NCBI GenBank assembly: GCA_036961355.1 | Contig: JBALVL010000003.1 | Location: 1-64,000, forward strand | Direction: 5' to 3' | Source of the DNA: Motiliproteus sp036961355 | Lineage (GTDB): Bacteria > Pseudomonadota > Gammaproteobacteria > Pseudomonadales > Balneatricaceae | Length of the DNA stretch: 64,000 bases | Shown: one piece after another, positions 8,335-18,017 of the stretch | Numbering within the stretch: the first letter of the stretch is position 1 | Layout: every line of letters starts with the position of its first letter | Position numbers and translations under genes: made by a program | The notes under the pieces: model-generated | What the model saw: only the letters and a program-made list of their open reading frames with translations | What the model was told of the DNA's origin: nothing | Database searches by the model: none

Positions 8335-9074
8335 GCAGATGCGCCAACACCTCTGGGTCTTCGGTCCGGGCTAAATACAAAGGCACCCCGGCACTTTTCG
8401 AGTGCTTTATCACAAGCAAACTGCAAGCGTGACAACGTGGTACCGATATCACTGTCCAGTTCGGTAACGCCGGCAAACAATTTGGGATAATACTCGGTGT
8501 TATTAATGGTGATCGTATAGGGGGTATGCTGTTCGACAAATTCACACACCCGTTGGGCGCAACGCTCGTATCGGCCGGGCAACAGCACCAAAAAACGGTC
8601 ACTGGCCAGGCGGAATACCTCACCGTCTTCAAACTCTTGCTGAATACAAAAGGCCAGCGTTTGAATCAGCTGCTCTTCAGCATCACCATCGTCTGGCTCC
8701 GATAAGCGCACCACCTCAGTGGCATGATTGATCTTCAATATCAGCAATGACACCGGCCCTTGCTGCTGACGCTGCCGCAGTAACCGGTGTAACGGCCTGA
8801 TGCTGACGATCGACAACGAATCCATTTCACTATCATCACGCTGCAGGTGCTGGCTCAACGATGCCTGCTGCTGAACCTGCTCACGCGCTGCCGCAACCCG
8901 AGTCATACTCTGCACCAGCAGCGGCATCAGAAACGGGACGGCCGCCCCCCAAGCATAACCGCTGGCCAGGTAGGACATGCCGCCGACAAGTATCGCACCA
9001 AGATAGGTTACGGGGTTGCAGAAGGTTTTCTCAAGGCTGCGGCAAACATAATGAGCGCGGGTAAAACGAAACAT
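8331..9074 (-). pseudogene. Degenerate GGDEF domain, 5' part of a frameshifted GGDEF-EAL gene
   Basis: The N-terminus has a membrane segment (about residues 20-55, NPVTYLGAILVGGMSYLASG onward) and a coiled stretch. A GGDEF-fold domain follows in which the signature is replaced by ASDRF, so it should not make c-di-GMP. After DKALEK the frame runs into about 19 unrelated residues and stops. The expected linker continues in another frame. The shift lies between the CCCC at 8386-8389 and the TTTT at 8395-8398. Removing one base there joins the frames. ATG at 9074 is preferred to the TTG before it. Either a decayed gene or sequence errors in homopolymers. Confidence 0.7.
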
Positions 9075-9187
9075 CAACTAAAGCCTTATTCTGATCAGGC
9101 CCGACCGGTACAGGCCTATACAACAACCGCTATCGTGTCTCTATGGCGGTACTAATTCCTTCACAGGGTGCGATACTACCGACAAAA

Positions 9188-9220
9188 TAGCGACGCTTAC
9201 GTTACAGCGAAACGTCGCTA
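9188..9220. promoter_or_regulatory. Inverted repeat upstream of the TauE/SafE gene
   Basis: TAGCGACG (9188-9195) and CGTCGCTA (9213-9220) are perfect inverted copies with a 17-base centre, ending 31 bases before the transporter start codon. The region is the divergent gap between two genes. It could be an operator or a 5' UTR hairpin. No known binding motif is recognised. Confidence 0.3.
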
Positions 9221-9251
9221 GATTGTTATCTTTCCGTGAGTTACCAACCCC

Positions 9252-10031
9252 ATGACCGTCGATACACTGATCAGCATACTGCTACCAGAGACTCTCGCCC
9301 TGCCGCAGCTACTGCTACTGCTGGCAACCAGTTTTGCCACCGCGCTGCTGACAGCCACCCTCGGTGTCGGTGGTGGAGTGCTGTTATTGGCCGTGGTCGC
9401 CTCGGTGCTTCCGCCGCTGGCAATCATTCCAGTGCACGGACTGGTACAGGCCGCTGCCAATGGCAATCGGGCTATCCTGACCCGGCAGCACCTCAATCGC
9501 TTTGTCTTTAAACACTTTATCGTTGGTGCCGTGATCGGAGCGATACTGGCGTCGATGCTGGTGGTGCAGTTACCGACCAACGCCATCTTGCTGTGTATCG
9601 GCCTGTTTATTCTGCTGCTGACTTGGGGGCCTGCGCTACAGTTCCAGACACTGGGGCCCTGGTCCCTGCGAATCGCAGCAGGTCTAACCACCTTCGTGTC
9701 GATGTTTGTTGGAGCCAGTGGGCCGCTGGTTGCCGCCTTTACCCAGCAACTGAGCCATGATCGCTTCCAGCGAGTCGCCACGTTCTCCGCCTGCATGAGC
9801 CTTCAGCATGGCCTGAAACTGGCGGTGTTCGGCTTCCTAGGATTTTCTTTCGGTGACTGGATAGCATTAATTGTTGCGATGATACTAACCGGTGTCGCAG
9901 GCACCTGGATCGGCTTAAACCTGCTGTCAAAAATCAGTAACGAACGCTTCAACCAGGTTTTTAAAGTTATCCTGACGCTAATGGCGGCGAAACTGCTCTA
10001 CAGCGCGCTGTCTGGGTTATTGGGTTTCTGA
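9252..10031 (+). CDS. TauE/SafE family sulfite/anion exporter-like membrane protein
   Basis: A 259-residue inner-membrane protein with about eight membrane spans. It has the glycine-rich repeat of the TauE/SafE (formerly DUF81) family near the N-terminus (TATLGVGGGVLLLAVVASVLPP, with the proline that follows) and the second half-repeat around VSMFVGASGPLVAAF. Members export sulfite, sulfoacetate or other small organic anions. The substrate cannot be read from the sequence and there are no sulfur genes beside it. It is transcribed divergently from the broken GGDEF-EAL gene. Confidence 0.85.
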   Translation: MTVDTLISILLPETLALPQLLLLLATSFATALLTATLGVGGGVLLLAVVASVLPPLAIIPVHGLVQAAANGNRAILTRQHLNRFVFKHFIVGAVIGAILASMLVVQLPTNAILLCIGLFILLLTWGPALQFQTLGPWSLRIAAGLTTFVSMFVGASGPLVAAFTQQLSHDRFQRVATFSACMSLQHGLKLAVFGFLGFSFGDWIALIVAMILTGVAGTWIGLNLLSKISNERFNQVFKVILTLMAAKLLYSALSGLLGF

Positions 10032-10089
10032 TCTCGCCTGATACTGCGCGTATCACAGTACGGGGTGCTCTGGTTGTCGACACCACCAT

Positions 10090-10407
10090 TCAACTAAAAT
10101 CCAGATCCTCTTCCGCTAACGTGACAAAGGCTTCGTGCAGAAACTGTGACAACGGTTGCTGGTCGCTGTCACGCAGCCAACCGTCATCGACCCGATCAAA
10201 ATGAAAGCCTCCAAACGGTACAGCAATCCATAACTGCTGTACCGGTGCTTGCCGGGTAAAGATCACCTTAGCGCCGTTTTCACAGGTGATCGCCAGCACC
10301 CCGCCGCTATTCTCAAAGTCCAGATCCGACTCGGCTTCATCCAGCACCTCTTCGATCGCCAACAGGCTGTCATCCACTTGATGGTTAAAGTCACTCTCGC
10401 TCAACAT
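10090..10407 (-). CDS. cyaY: Frataxin-like iron donor CyaY
   Basis: CyaY is the bacterial frataxin that modulates Fe-S cluster assembly on IscS. The 105-residue protein has the acidic helix 1 (ESDFNHQVDDSLLAIEEVLDEAESDLDFE) and the beta-sheet signature with conserved tryptophans (QQLWIAVPFGGFHFDRVDDGWL). It is divergent from lptM-lysA, an arrangement common in gammaproteobacteria. Confidence 0.95.
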   Translation of the reverse strand: MLSESDFNHQVDDSLLAIEEVLDEAESDLDFENSGGVLAITCENGAKVIFTRQAPVQQLWIAVPFGGFHFDRVDDGWLRDSDQQPLSQFLHEAFVTLAEEDLDFS

Positions 10408-10500
10408 GATCGACCCTCTCTACTTTGCCTTTATGTAAGACCATTCCGACAACCTACCAATCAGACGTGCTTACCAGACGTATTAATCAATAGCCCCAAC

Positions 10501-10534
10501 GACCATCACAAGACCATAACAATGATCATAACAA
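10501..10534. repeat. Three tandem copies of an 11-12 base unit
   Basis: GACCATCACAA, GACCATAACAA and TGATCATAACAA follow each other directly. This is one of several short intergenic tandem duplications in the window. Confidence 0.6.
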
Positions 10535-10684
10535 CAACCGCAGCAAGTATACGGCACTGGGGCGCACCACAGTAAGCGCTTGCCGATGATCAGCCACCCA
10601 AACCATGCCCCTATCTAATTTGAGTGTTCAAGGGCATTTTTCGGCTATACAACAAAATAGATACCGACTTAACGCGGTATCAAA

Positions 10685-10713
10685 TGGGCAAGTCGCTGAG
10701 CAGCGGTTATAAT
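10685..10713 (+). promoter_or_regulatory. Candidate promoter of the lptM-lysA-dapF operon
   Basis: A perfect TATAAT at 10708-10713 lies 33 bases before the lptM ATG. The -35 candidate TGGGCA (10685-10690) at 17 bases spacing is a poor match. Given a consensus -10 and the start of a long rightward operon, this is the best sigma-70 site. Confidence 0.45.
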
Positions 10714-10745
10714 CGCCGGTTTATTGATAAACGATGGATATTGCA

Positions 10746-10862
10746 ATGTTGCGCGTACTGATTCCCCTGCTACTGGGTTTGATATTACTGGGCTGCGGCC
10801 AGAAAGGTGGCCTGTACCTGCCCCCCGCATCCAGCGAACTAACTCAACAGACCGATCAGTAG
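10746..10862 (+). CDS. lptM: Small LPS-assembly lipoprotein LptM (YifL/LppL)
   Basis: A 38-residue lipoprotein beginning MLRVLIPLLLGLILLGCGQK. The lipobox LLGC puts the lipidated cysteine at residue 16, followed by GQKGGLYLPP, the signature of the YifL/LppL family. In E. coli this protein (LptM) binds the LptDE complex and helps LptD mature. It sits 39 bases before lysA, its usual place. It is short and easily missed. Confidence 0.9.
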   Translation: MLRVLIPLLLGLILLGCGQKGGLYLPPASSELTQQTDQ

Positions 10863-10901
10863 CACAACCGCTCACCCTGCACCCTTTGAGAAAATAAGCA
10901 G

Positions 10902-12158
10902 ATGGATAGTTTTGAGTACCGCAACAACGCCCTTTTCGGCGAGGATGTTGCTCTGTCACAAGTCGCCGATCAATTCGGCACGCCCACCTACGTCTACTCT
11001 CGGGAAACCCTAGAGCGTCACTACCTAGCCTACGCCGACGCGCTGCAGGGCCACCCCGGAATGATCTGCTATGCCGTCAAAGCCAACTCCAACATCGCAG
11101 TTCTGAACGTACTGGCACGGCTCGGGGCCGGCTTTGATATCGTCTCAGCGGGTGAGCTGGAGCGGGTAATGCGCGCCGGTGGTGATCCGTCTCGGGTGGT
11201 ATTTTCTGGTGTTGCCAAGCAGCCTCACGAGATCCGCCGGGCTCTGGAACTGGGTATCCACTGCTTCAATGTCGAATCCGTTGATGAGCTTGATCGCATC
11301 AATCAGATTGCCGGTGAGATGAATCAGCAAGCCCCCGTGTCGCTACGAATCAACCCTGATGTCGATGCCAAGACCCACCCGTACATCTCTACCGGATTGA
11401 AAGAGAACAAGTTCGGCATCAATATCGACCAAGCGCTGGATGTCTATGCCAAGGCGCATGCATTGCCTCACTTAACGGTGATCGGTGTGGACTGCCATAT
11501 CGGTTCACAGCTGACGGAGTTAACACCGTTCCTGGATGCACTGGATCGCTTGTTGCTACTGATCGATCAGCTGGCCGAGCAAGGCATCGTGCTCAACCAC
11601 CTCGATCTGGGTGGCGGTCTGGGCGTTTGTTACGCCGACGAACAGCCACCACAACCTAGCGAATACCTGAGCAAGGTCCTGCAGCGTCTGGGCGATCGGC
11701 CACTACAAATCGTATTGGAACCCGGCCGTTCCATCGCCGCTAATGCCGGACTGCTGCTGACTCGGGTTGAGTTTCTCAAGCCGACCGAGCACAAGAACTT
11801 TGCGATCATCGATGCCGCCATGAACGATCTGATTCGCCCGGCACTCTACAGCGCCTATCAGGACATCATCCCGCTGCAACTGCGACCTGACCAACCCACT
11901 CAGAGCTGGGATTTGGTTGGCCCGGTCTGCGAAACCGGTGATTTTCTCGGCAAAGACCGGCAACTAACACTCGAAGCCGGTGACCTGCTGGCGGTCTGCT
12001 CCAGCGGCGCCTACGGCTTCACCATGAGTTCCAACTATAATTCACGTAATCGCGCCGCCGAAGTGATGATTGATGGTGACTGTCTGCACCTGATCCGTCA
12101 GCGTGAAGACTTCGATCACCAGATCCGCGGTGAACAGCTGCTGCCCGAGAGTAACTAA
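10902..12158 (+). CDS. lysA: Diaminopimelate decarboxylase LysA
   Basis: LysA performs the last step of lysine synthesis, decarboxylating meso-diaminopimelate with PLP. The 418-residue protein is a fold-III PLP enzyme: the Schiff-base lysine is K60 in YAVKANSN, the phosphate-binding glycine loop is LDLGGGLGV, and the C-terminal beta domain has the catalytic cysteine in GPVCETGDFLG. It is followed 3 bases later by dapF, which makes its substrate. Confidence 0.97.
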   Translation: MDSFEYRNNALFGEDVALSQVADQFGTPTYVYSRETLERHYLAYADALQGHPGMICYAVKANSNIAVLNVLARLGAGFDIVSAGELERVMRAGGDPSRVVFSGVAKQPHEIRRALELGIHCFNVESVDELDRINQIAGEMNQQAPVSLRINPDVDAKTHPYISTGLKENKFGINIDQALDVYAKAHALPHLTVIGVDCHIGSQLTELTPFLDALDRLLLLIDQLAEQGIVLNHLDLGGGLGVCYADEQPPQPSEYLSKVLQRLGDRPLQIVLEPGRSIAANAGLLLTRVEFLKPTEHKNFAIIDAAMNDLIRPALYSAYQDIIPLQLRPDQPTQSWDLVGPVCETGDFLGKDRQLTLEAGDLLAVCSSGAYGFTMSSNYNSRNRAAEVMIDGDCLHLIRQREDFDHQIRGEQLLPESN

Positions 12159-12161
12159 CCG

Positions 12162-13004
12162 ATGCAACTGCGCTTTACCAAAATGCACGGTCTGGGAAAC
12201 GACTTTATGGTGGTCGACCTGATCACCCAGCGCGCCCGCTTCTCACCGGAGCGGGTACGTAAGCTGGCGGATCGAAATTTTGGCGTCGGCTTTGACCAGT
12301 TGCTGCTGGTGGAGGTCCCGACCGATCCTGATATGGATTTTAAGTACCGAATCTTCAATGCCGACGGTTCAGAGGTTGAGAACTGCGGCAATGGTGCGCG
12401 CTGTTTTGCTCGCTTTGTTAGCCGCAAGCGTCTGACAGGTAAAAAAAATATCGCCGTGCAGACCGCAAAAGGGCCGCTGTACCTGACCCTGATCGGTGAT
12501 AACAATGTCCGCGTCGACATGGGCCCGCCGGTGCTGGAACCAGCGCTGATTCCGTTCCAGACCCCAGCGTCACAAATGGACAACGCCGCCAGCTACCCGA
12601 TTGAGATAGCCGAGCAATCGCTACAGATCAGTGCTGTGTCGATGGGCAACCCCCACGGTGTACTGGTGGTCGACAGCGCCGACGATGCCGATGTCGAACG
12701 TCTCGGGCCGTTGCTGGAAAGTCACCCGCGCTTTCCGCAGAGAGCCAACATCGGCTTTATGGAAGTGGTCAGCCGCAGCGAGATCCGGTTGCGTGTCTAC
12801 GAGCGCGGCGCTGGCGAAACCCAGGCCTGCGGCACTGGCGCTTGCGCGGCAGTTGTTGCCGGGCAGCAACGCGGCTTGTTAGATAGCGACGTTAAAGTCA
12901 ACCTCCCTGGTGGAAGCGTGGATATTAGTTGGAAAGGCGACACATCTTCTGTAATTATGACTGGGTCTGCCTCCACCGTTTATGAAGGACGGGTTCACCT
13001 TTGA
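12162..13004 (+). CDS. dapF: Diaminopimelate epimerase DapF
   Basis: DapF interconverts LL- and meso-diaminopimelate without a cofactor, supplying both lysine and peptidoglycan. The two catalytic cysteines are visible: C75 in EVENCGNGARC and C223 in TQACGTGACA. At 280 residues it is normal length. The last codons overlap the TTG start of the DUF484 gene by 4 bases, so the two are translationally coupled. Confidence 0.97.
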   Translation: MQLRFTKMHGLGNDFMVVDLITQRARFSPERVRKLADRNFGVGFDQLLLVEVPTDPDMDFKYRIFNADGSEVENCGNGARCFARFVSRKRLTGKKNIAVQTAKGPLYLTLIGDNNVRVDMGPPVLEPALIPFQTPASQMDNAASYPIEIAEQSLQISAVSMGNPHGVLVVDSADDADVERLGPLLESHPRFPQRANIGFMEVVSRSEIRLRVYERGAGETQACGTGACAAVVAGQQRGLLDSDVKVNLPGGSVDISWKGDTSSVIMTGSASTVYEGRVHL

Positions 13005-13759
13005 GCACCGAACACTCTGATAAGGCCGCTGCGATGAACAAAACCAAAGCTGATAGTCAAAATACCATCGCCGAACAGCAAGCCGACATGCCGCAGATGG
13101 TGGTCGAATACCTGGAAACTCATCCTGAGTTTTTTGCCCGCCACCAATCGCTACTGCAAACCCTGCGGATTCCACACCAGCGTGGCGGCGCCATCTCGCT
13201 GGTCGAGCGCCAAACCGAGATGCTACGCGAGCAGAACCGGGAGATGCGCAGTCAACTGCACGACCTGCTTGATGCCGCACGTTATAACGACCTGCAGTTT
13301 GAAAAGACCAAACGACTGGTGTTAAGCCTGCTTGAAGCCGAAACCCTCGATCAACTGACCGATGTAATCGAAGAGGGCTTCTGCCGGGATTTCAACGGCG
13401 ACCTAACCCAGCTCATTTTGCTCGATCAGCCGCAAGTCAGTGATGCCGGTAACTACAAACGGGTATCGATGCAGCAAGCCGAATCCCAGGTTCTGGAGCT
13501 GGTAGAGAGTGATTGGGCGCTGTGCGGCAGCCTGAGTGACCAGCAGCGTCAATTCCTGTTTGGTGACCGTGCCGACAAAGTACTCTCAGCCGCAGTTGTA
13601 CCGTTGGTGAACGGAAAAACCCTGGGGCTGCTGGCGGTCGGCAGCTTTGAAGCTAACTACTTCCACAGCAGCATGGGAACGCTATTCCTTAACTACATCG
13701 GCGAAGTGCTGAGCCGAGTCCTGTGCCGCCTGCTCGCCACCGCACCGCAGCAACCGTAA
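13001..13759 (+). CDS. DUF484 family protein
   Basis: A 252-residue soluble protein of the DUF484 family: an N-terminal helical part with the VVEYLETHPEFFARHQSLL motif, a coiled coil (VERQTEMLREQNREMRSQL), then a GAF-like domain ending in LGLLAVGSFEANYFHSSMG. It is always found between dapF and xerC in this lineage. Its biochemical role is not established. Starts considered: the TTG at 13001 overlapping dapF, or the ATG at 13034. Confidence 0.9.
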   Translation: MSTEHSDKAAAMNKTKADSQNTIAEQQADMPQMVVEYLETHPEFFARHQSLLQTLRIPHQRGGAISLVERQTEMLREQNREMRSQLHDLLDAARYNDLQFEKTKRLVLSLLEAETLDQLTDVIEEGFCRDFNGDLTQLILLDQPQVSDAGNYKRVSMQQAESQVLELVESDWALCGSLSDQQRQFLFGDRADKVLSAAVVPLVNGKTLGLLAVGSFEANYFHSSMGTLFLNYIGEVLSRVLCRLLATAPQQP

Positions 13760-13766
13760 TACAACA

Positions 13767-14666
<900 letters not shown>

Positions 14667-14671
14667 CTGCC

Positions 14672-15400
14672 ATGTCTTATCTCACCCCTCATCGTCAGCG
14701 ATCGATCAAGCTGATCAGCTTTGATCTCGACGACACCCTATGGGCGGTCGGCCCGGTAATCGTACAGGCTAATCTTTGTTTATATCGCTGGCTACAACAG
14801 CATGCGCCACGCTTTACCGATCGCTACACGCTGGATGACTTTGGCTCATTGCGCCGCATTGTGATTGCCAACCAACCCGTGATTGAACACAGCGTCACCG
14901 CCGTCCGCTTAGCGGTTTTACACTACGGGATCAATCAAAGCGGCTATGGCAGTAAAGAGAGTGAGACGTTGGCGGCGGCAGCCTTTGAGGTGTTTCTGCT
15001 GGCCAGAAACCGAGTTGAACTGTTCGCCCACGCAAGTCAGATGCTGACCGATCTAAGCGCTCATTACCGCATCGTAGCTCTGAGTAACGGTAATGCCGAT
15101 GTCGGGCTGGTGGGGATAGGACAGTTTTTTGAATTTTCGCTCAATGCTGATCAGGTCGGCCGGGCCAAACCCGACCCTCTGATGTTCGAGCAGATGTTAG
15201 AACGCGCAAAGATCGATGCCGATCAGGTGGTCCATATCGGCGATCACCCAGAACACGACATTGCCGGCGCACAACGCTGTGGCCTGCGAACACTATGGGT
15301 CAATTTCGCTGACGCACCCTGGCCGGGAACGACTCCACCCGATCTGCAAGCACGCTGTTTAAGCGAGGTGGTCGGACTGATCGACTCGCTAGCCTCTTAA
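14672..15400 (+). CDS. HAD-superfamily hydrolase (YigB-like)
   Basis: A 242-residue haloacid dehalogenase-like phosphatase. Motif I is FDLDDTLW (both aspartates present), motif II is ALSNGNAD, and motif III/IV covers GRAKPDPLMFEQML and HIGDHPEHDIAGA. It lies 5 bases after xerC, in the place of E. coli yigB, whose product dephosphorylates FMN and related compounds. The substrate here is inferred from position only. Confidence 0.88.
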   Translation: MSYLTPHRQRSIKLISFDLDDTLWAVGPVIVQANLCLYRWLQQHAPRFTDRYTLDDFGSLRRIVIANQPVIEHSVTAVRLAVLHYGINQSGYGSKESETLAAAAFEVFLLARNRVELFAHASQMLTDLSAHYRIVALSNGNADVGLVGIGQFFEFSLNADQVGRAKPDPLMFEQMLERAKIDADQVVHIGDHPEHDIAGAQRCGLRTLWVNFADAPWPGTTPPDLQARCLSEVVGLIDSLAS

Positions 15401-15470
15401 ACAAAACCAATCATCAGACAGAATCTCTGGGGTTAATACGCTTCCAGAGGCTTAGCGCCCAGCCCGTGCA

Positions 15471-17018
15471 TTACTCTGAAACGTTAGCCGCTTCCGGGAT
15501 CACATCTACCGATCCCTTATCAGCCGCCCCCTGCTCCTGGATATCGGTGAGGACAGGTTTGACCGTATTAGGCTTAAACGTAACCTTTTCAGGAAACACC
15601 TTGATGGTGAGGATATCCCGATAGTGACGGATACGTTTAACGTACTCCACCGGTTCGTAGCCTCGCGCATAGCCATATCGCAGTTTGCTGTAATACTTCT
15701 TCTTAGCCAACAGCGGCAACACTTGCTGCATATCATCCCAGCTGTTGGGGTCTTTGCCGAGCGATTCTGCCAGATTTCGAGCGTCGTAAAGATGGCCCAT
15801 CCCGACATTATAGGCCGCTAAGCCATACCAGATACGATCCTTTTGCGGAATCTCTTCAGGCAGTCGACCCAGTATCGAAGCCATATAGCGGGCACCACCG
15901 CCGATACTTTGCTCGGCATCAAGTCGGCTCTTCACCCCCACCTGTTTGGCGGTTGGCAGCGTCAGCATCATCATCCCGCGTACTCCGGTAGCGCTTTTCG
16001 CTTTGGGGTTCCAGTGCGATTCCTGATAGGACTGTGCCGCTAATAACAACCAAGCCAGCTCATTCTGCTGCGCACTCTGTTCAAAAAAGGGCTGGTAGCT
16101 AGGTAAACGCGAGTCCACCCGGCGATGGAAAGCTCGGGTATCTACAAAATCGAACACAGGCACAGACTGATAATAATGCTGATCCAACGACTGTAGCAGT
16201 CCCAGCTCTTGGTACTGCAGGAACCAATCGGCGATCACCTGCTTGAGGTCTGTCGTCTGTGGGTGCATGGCCCAAGCCAGCGGTTGCTTGTCGCTCAATG
16301 TCAGCGCCTGGCGTACATCCGGGAAAAAACGTTGATTAAGTCTGACGATATTAGAGTCACTGACAACGCATTCGATCTCCCCTTGAGCCGCGCTGTAGAT
16401 CAACTCTTCGGTTGAAACTTGCTGATGCTCGGTCCAGCTTAGACCTGGGTGCTCTTTCGTCAGCATTTTTAGCCGTTCCACATAACTGCTGCCAGCAATC
16501 ACGTTTAGATCGCGGCCAATCAGATCGGCAATGCTTTTGGGGGCCGGCTGCTGACGATTGCAAACGACCTGCTGCTCAATTTCCTGATACTCAGGCCCGA
16601 ACAGAAACCGTTGCTCACGCGCTACCGTCTTGGTGATTCCGGCGGCAGCCAAGTCAACCGCTCCGTCCTCAACAGCCTCTAAAATCTCGGCAACACTGTC
16701 ATACAGCACAATTTCAAGATCGACACCCAGGTAGTCGGAGAAATCTTTCACCAGGTCAAACTCAAACCCTTCGGCCCCTGAAGCGCCATGGTAATAGGTG
16801 GTTGGTGCGTTGCGGGAAGCCACCCGCAGTACACCGCGTTCCATGATTTCGGACACCGGCGATTTGGGTTGACTGATTTCGTGGCCGGAAGACTGCTTGG
16901 TATAAACGCGGGACAGAGCCGACGAGCTGGATCTCTGTTCGGGCCATAGCAGCGCAATGGCGATTAATGCGATAACGCTTAAAACAACAATACCTGTGAG
17001 TTTGGAACGACTAATCAA
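15471..17018 (-). CDS. mltF: Membrane-bound lytic murein transglycosylase F
   Basis: MltF cleaves peptidoglycan glycan strands, making anhydromuropeptides. This 515-residue protein has an N-terminal membrane/signal segment (LTGIVVLSVIALIAIALLW), a periplasmic-binding-protein-like domain (about 55-285) and a C-terminal SLT lysozyme-like domain whose catalytic glutamate is in AAQSYQESHWNP, followed by GVRGMMMLT and YGLAAYNVG. The TTG at 17018 is the chosen start because AGGAG lies 8 bases upstream. Usually this gene is beside purL; that is not so here. Confidence 0.93.
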   Translation of the reverse strand: MISRSKLTGIVVLSVIALIAIALLWPEQRSSSSALSRVYTKQSSGHEISQPKSPVSEIMERGVLRVASRNAPTTYYHGASGAEGFEFDLVKDFSDYLGVDLEIVLYDSVAEILEAVEDGAVDLAAAGITKTVAREQRFLFGPEYQEIEQQVVCNRQQPAPKSIADLIGRDLNVIAGSSYVERLKMLTKEHPGLSWTEHQQVSTEELIYSAAQGEIECVVSDSNIVRLNQRFFPDVRQALTLSDKQPLAWAMHPQTTDLKQVIADWFLQYQELGLLQSLDQHYYQSVPVFDFVDTRAFHRRVDSRLPSYQPFFEQSAQQNELAWLLLAAQSYQESHWNPKAKSATGVRGMMMLTLPTAKQVGVKSRLDAEQSIGGGARYMASILGRLPEEIPQKDRIWYGLAAYNVGMGHLYDARNLAESLGKDPNSWDDMQQVLPLLAKKKYYSKLRYGYARGYEPVEYVKRIRHYRDILTIKVFPEKVTFKPNTVKPVLTDIQEQGAADKGSVDVIPEAANVSE

Positions 17019-17248
17019 GAGGAGGACTCCTACGGCTGATTGAAGCAGACTAGCCTTATTCTTGGATTAAATCGAGCTGTACCAGCGTGTTAATGATAAC
17101 TAACACAGTCGTTGTTATTACCGGCAACCACGGTGGTCTGAGTGCCGCGTAGTTATTGCCGCATCAACAGAAATCATCTAATTTTATTTTAGATAAATCA
17201 AATAGCAGTATTGAAAAACAAAAACAAATATTGTTCTGCTAATAACGA

Positions 17249-17881
17249 TTATTGACTCGTCGCTAGCTTTACGCCAAAACCCACCAGCAACACCCCGGTT
17301 ACGCTGTCCATCACCCGGCTAACCTGGGGTCGTTGCAACCACAACCGAGCACGGCCCACCATCACGACTAACGTCCCCTGCCACAGCATGCCGATGGTAA
17401 AATGGATCGATGCCATTAACATCGCCTGTGGCAGAGCCGGGTAGCCGGGATCAATAAACTGCGGCAAAAAAGCCATGTAGAAGATGATCGGTTTGGGATT
17501 CAGTACATTCGATAACAGCCCTTCGCGCAATGAAGTCACGGCACCGACCGAACAGGCCATTGCGGGCTCCTCAAAATGCGGCACCGAACGCGCAAGCGCT
17601 GAGTGTAAGCTCTGCACCCCGAGCCAGATCAAATAACCTGCACCCGCCAGTTTCAGCAGCATAAACAGCTCAGCAGACCCTAGTAGGATCACCGACAACC
17701 CCGCCGCCGAAATAGCCGCATGAATAAACAGGCCGGAGCAGATTCCCAAACTGGTGAGCAGCCCATCACGGTGGCCACCTCGGGCGGCATTACGCATCAC
17801 CAGCAGCGTATCAACACCGGGAGTTAGGGTCAGAGCGGTAATCGCCACCAAAAAAGGCAGCCACAAAAAATGATCGAACAT
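17249..17881 (-). CDS. LysE/RhtB-family amino-acid exporter
   Basis: A 210-residue inner-membrane protein with about six spans. The N-terminal LTPGVDTLLVMRNAARGG motif with PG and the central VLNPKPIIFYMAFLPQF are signatures of the LysE/RhtB family, which exports amino acids such as homoserine, threonine or lysine. The substrate is unknown. It is alone, with 230 bases of gene-free sequence before mltF. Confidence 0.9.
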   Translation of the reverse strand: MFDHFLWLPFLVAITALTLTPGVDTLLVMRNAARGGHRDGLLTSLGICSGLFIHAAISAAGLSVILLGSAELFMLLKLAGAGYLIWLGVQSLHSALARSVPHFEEPAMACSVGAVTSLREGLLSNVLNPKPIIFYMAFLPQFIDPGYPALPQAMLMASIHFTIGMLWQGTLVVMVGRARLWLQRPQVSRVMDSVTGVLLVGFGVKLATSQ

Positions 17882-18017
17882 GAATCGGTCCGTGCCGGAG
17901 TGAAAACAACGCAGTGTAATCTATCATCGTGAGGCGGTCATCCGCTGTGCCGGAGGCAGCTGAAGCAAGCATCTTTCAGCACAGCTCACCCAACCAGTTC
18001 GAGCTCAGCAACAAGAC

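Larger units (their letters stand above)
10408..10745. other. 338-base divergent gap between cyaY and lptM
   Basis: No protein or RNA gene is seen here. It holds three tandem copies of an 11-12 base unit (10501-10534) and, close to lptM, a TATAAT hexamer (10708-10713) with a weak TGGGCA 17 bases upstream. The cyaY promoter must also be here. Confidence 0.5.

Noticed and set aside
9218..9796. 192-residue minus-strand frame over the TauE/SafE gene
   Set aside because: Low-complexity S/T/A-rich translation opposite a clear membrane protein gene.
15425..15449. CTCTGG/CCAGAG hairpin between the HAD gene and mltF as a terminator
   Set aside because: Six-base stem with a 13-base loop and no T-run.
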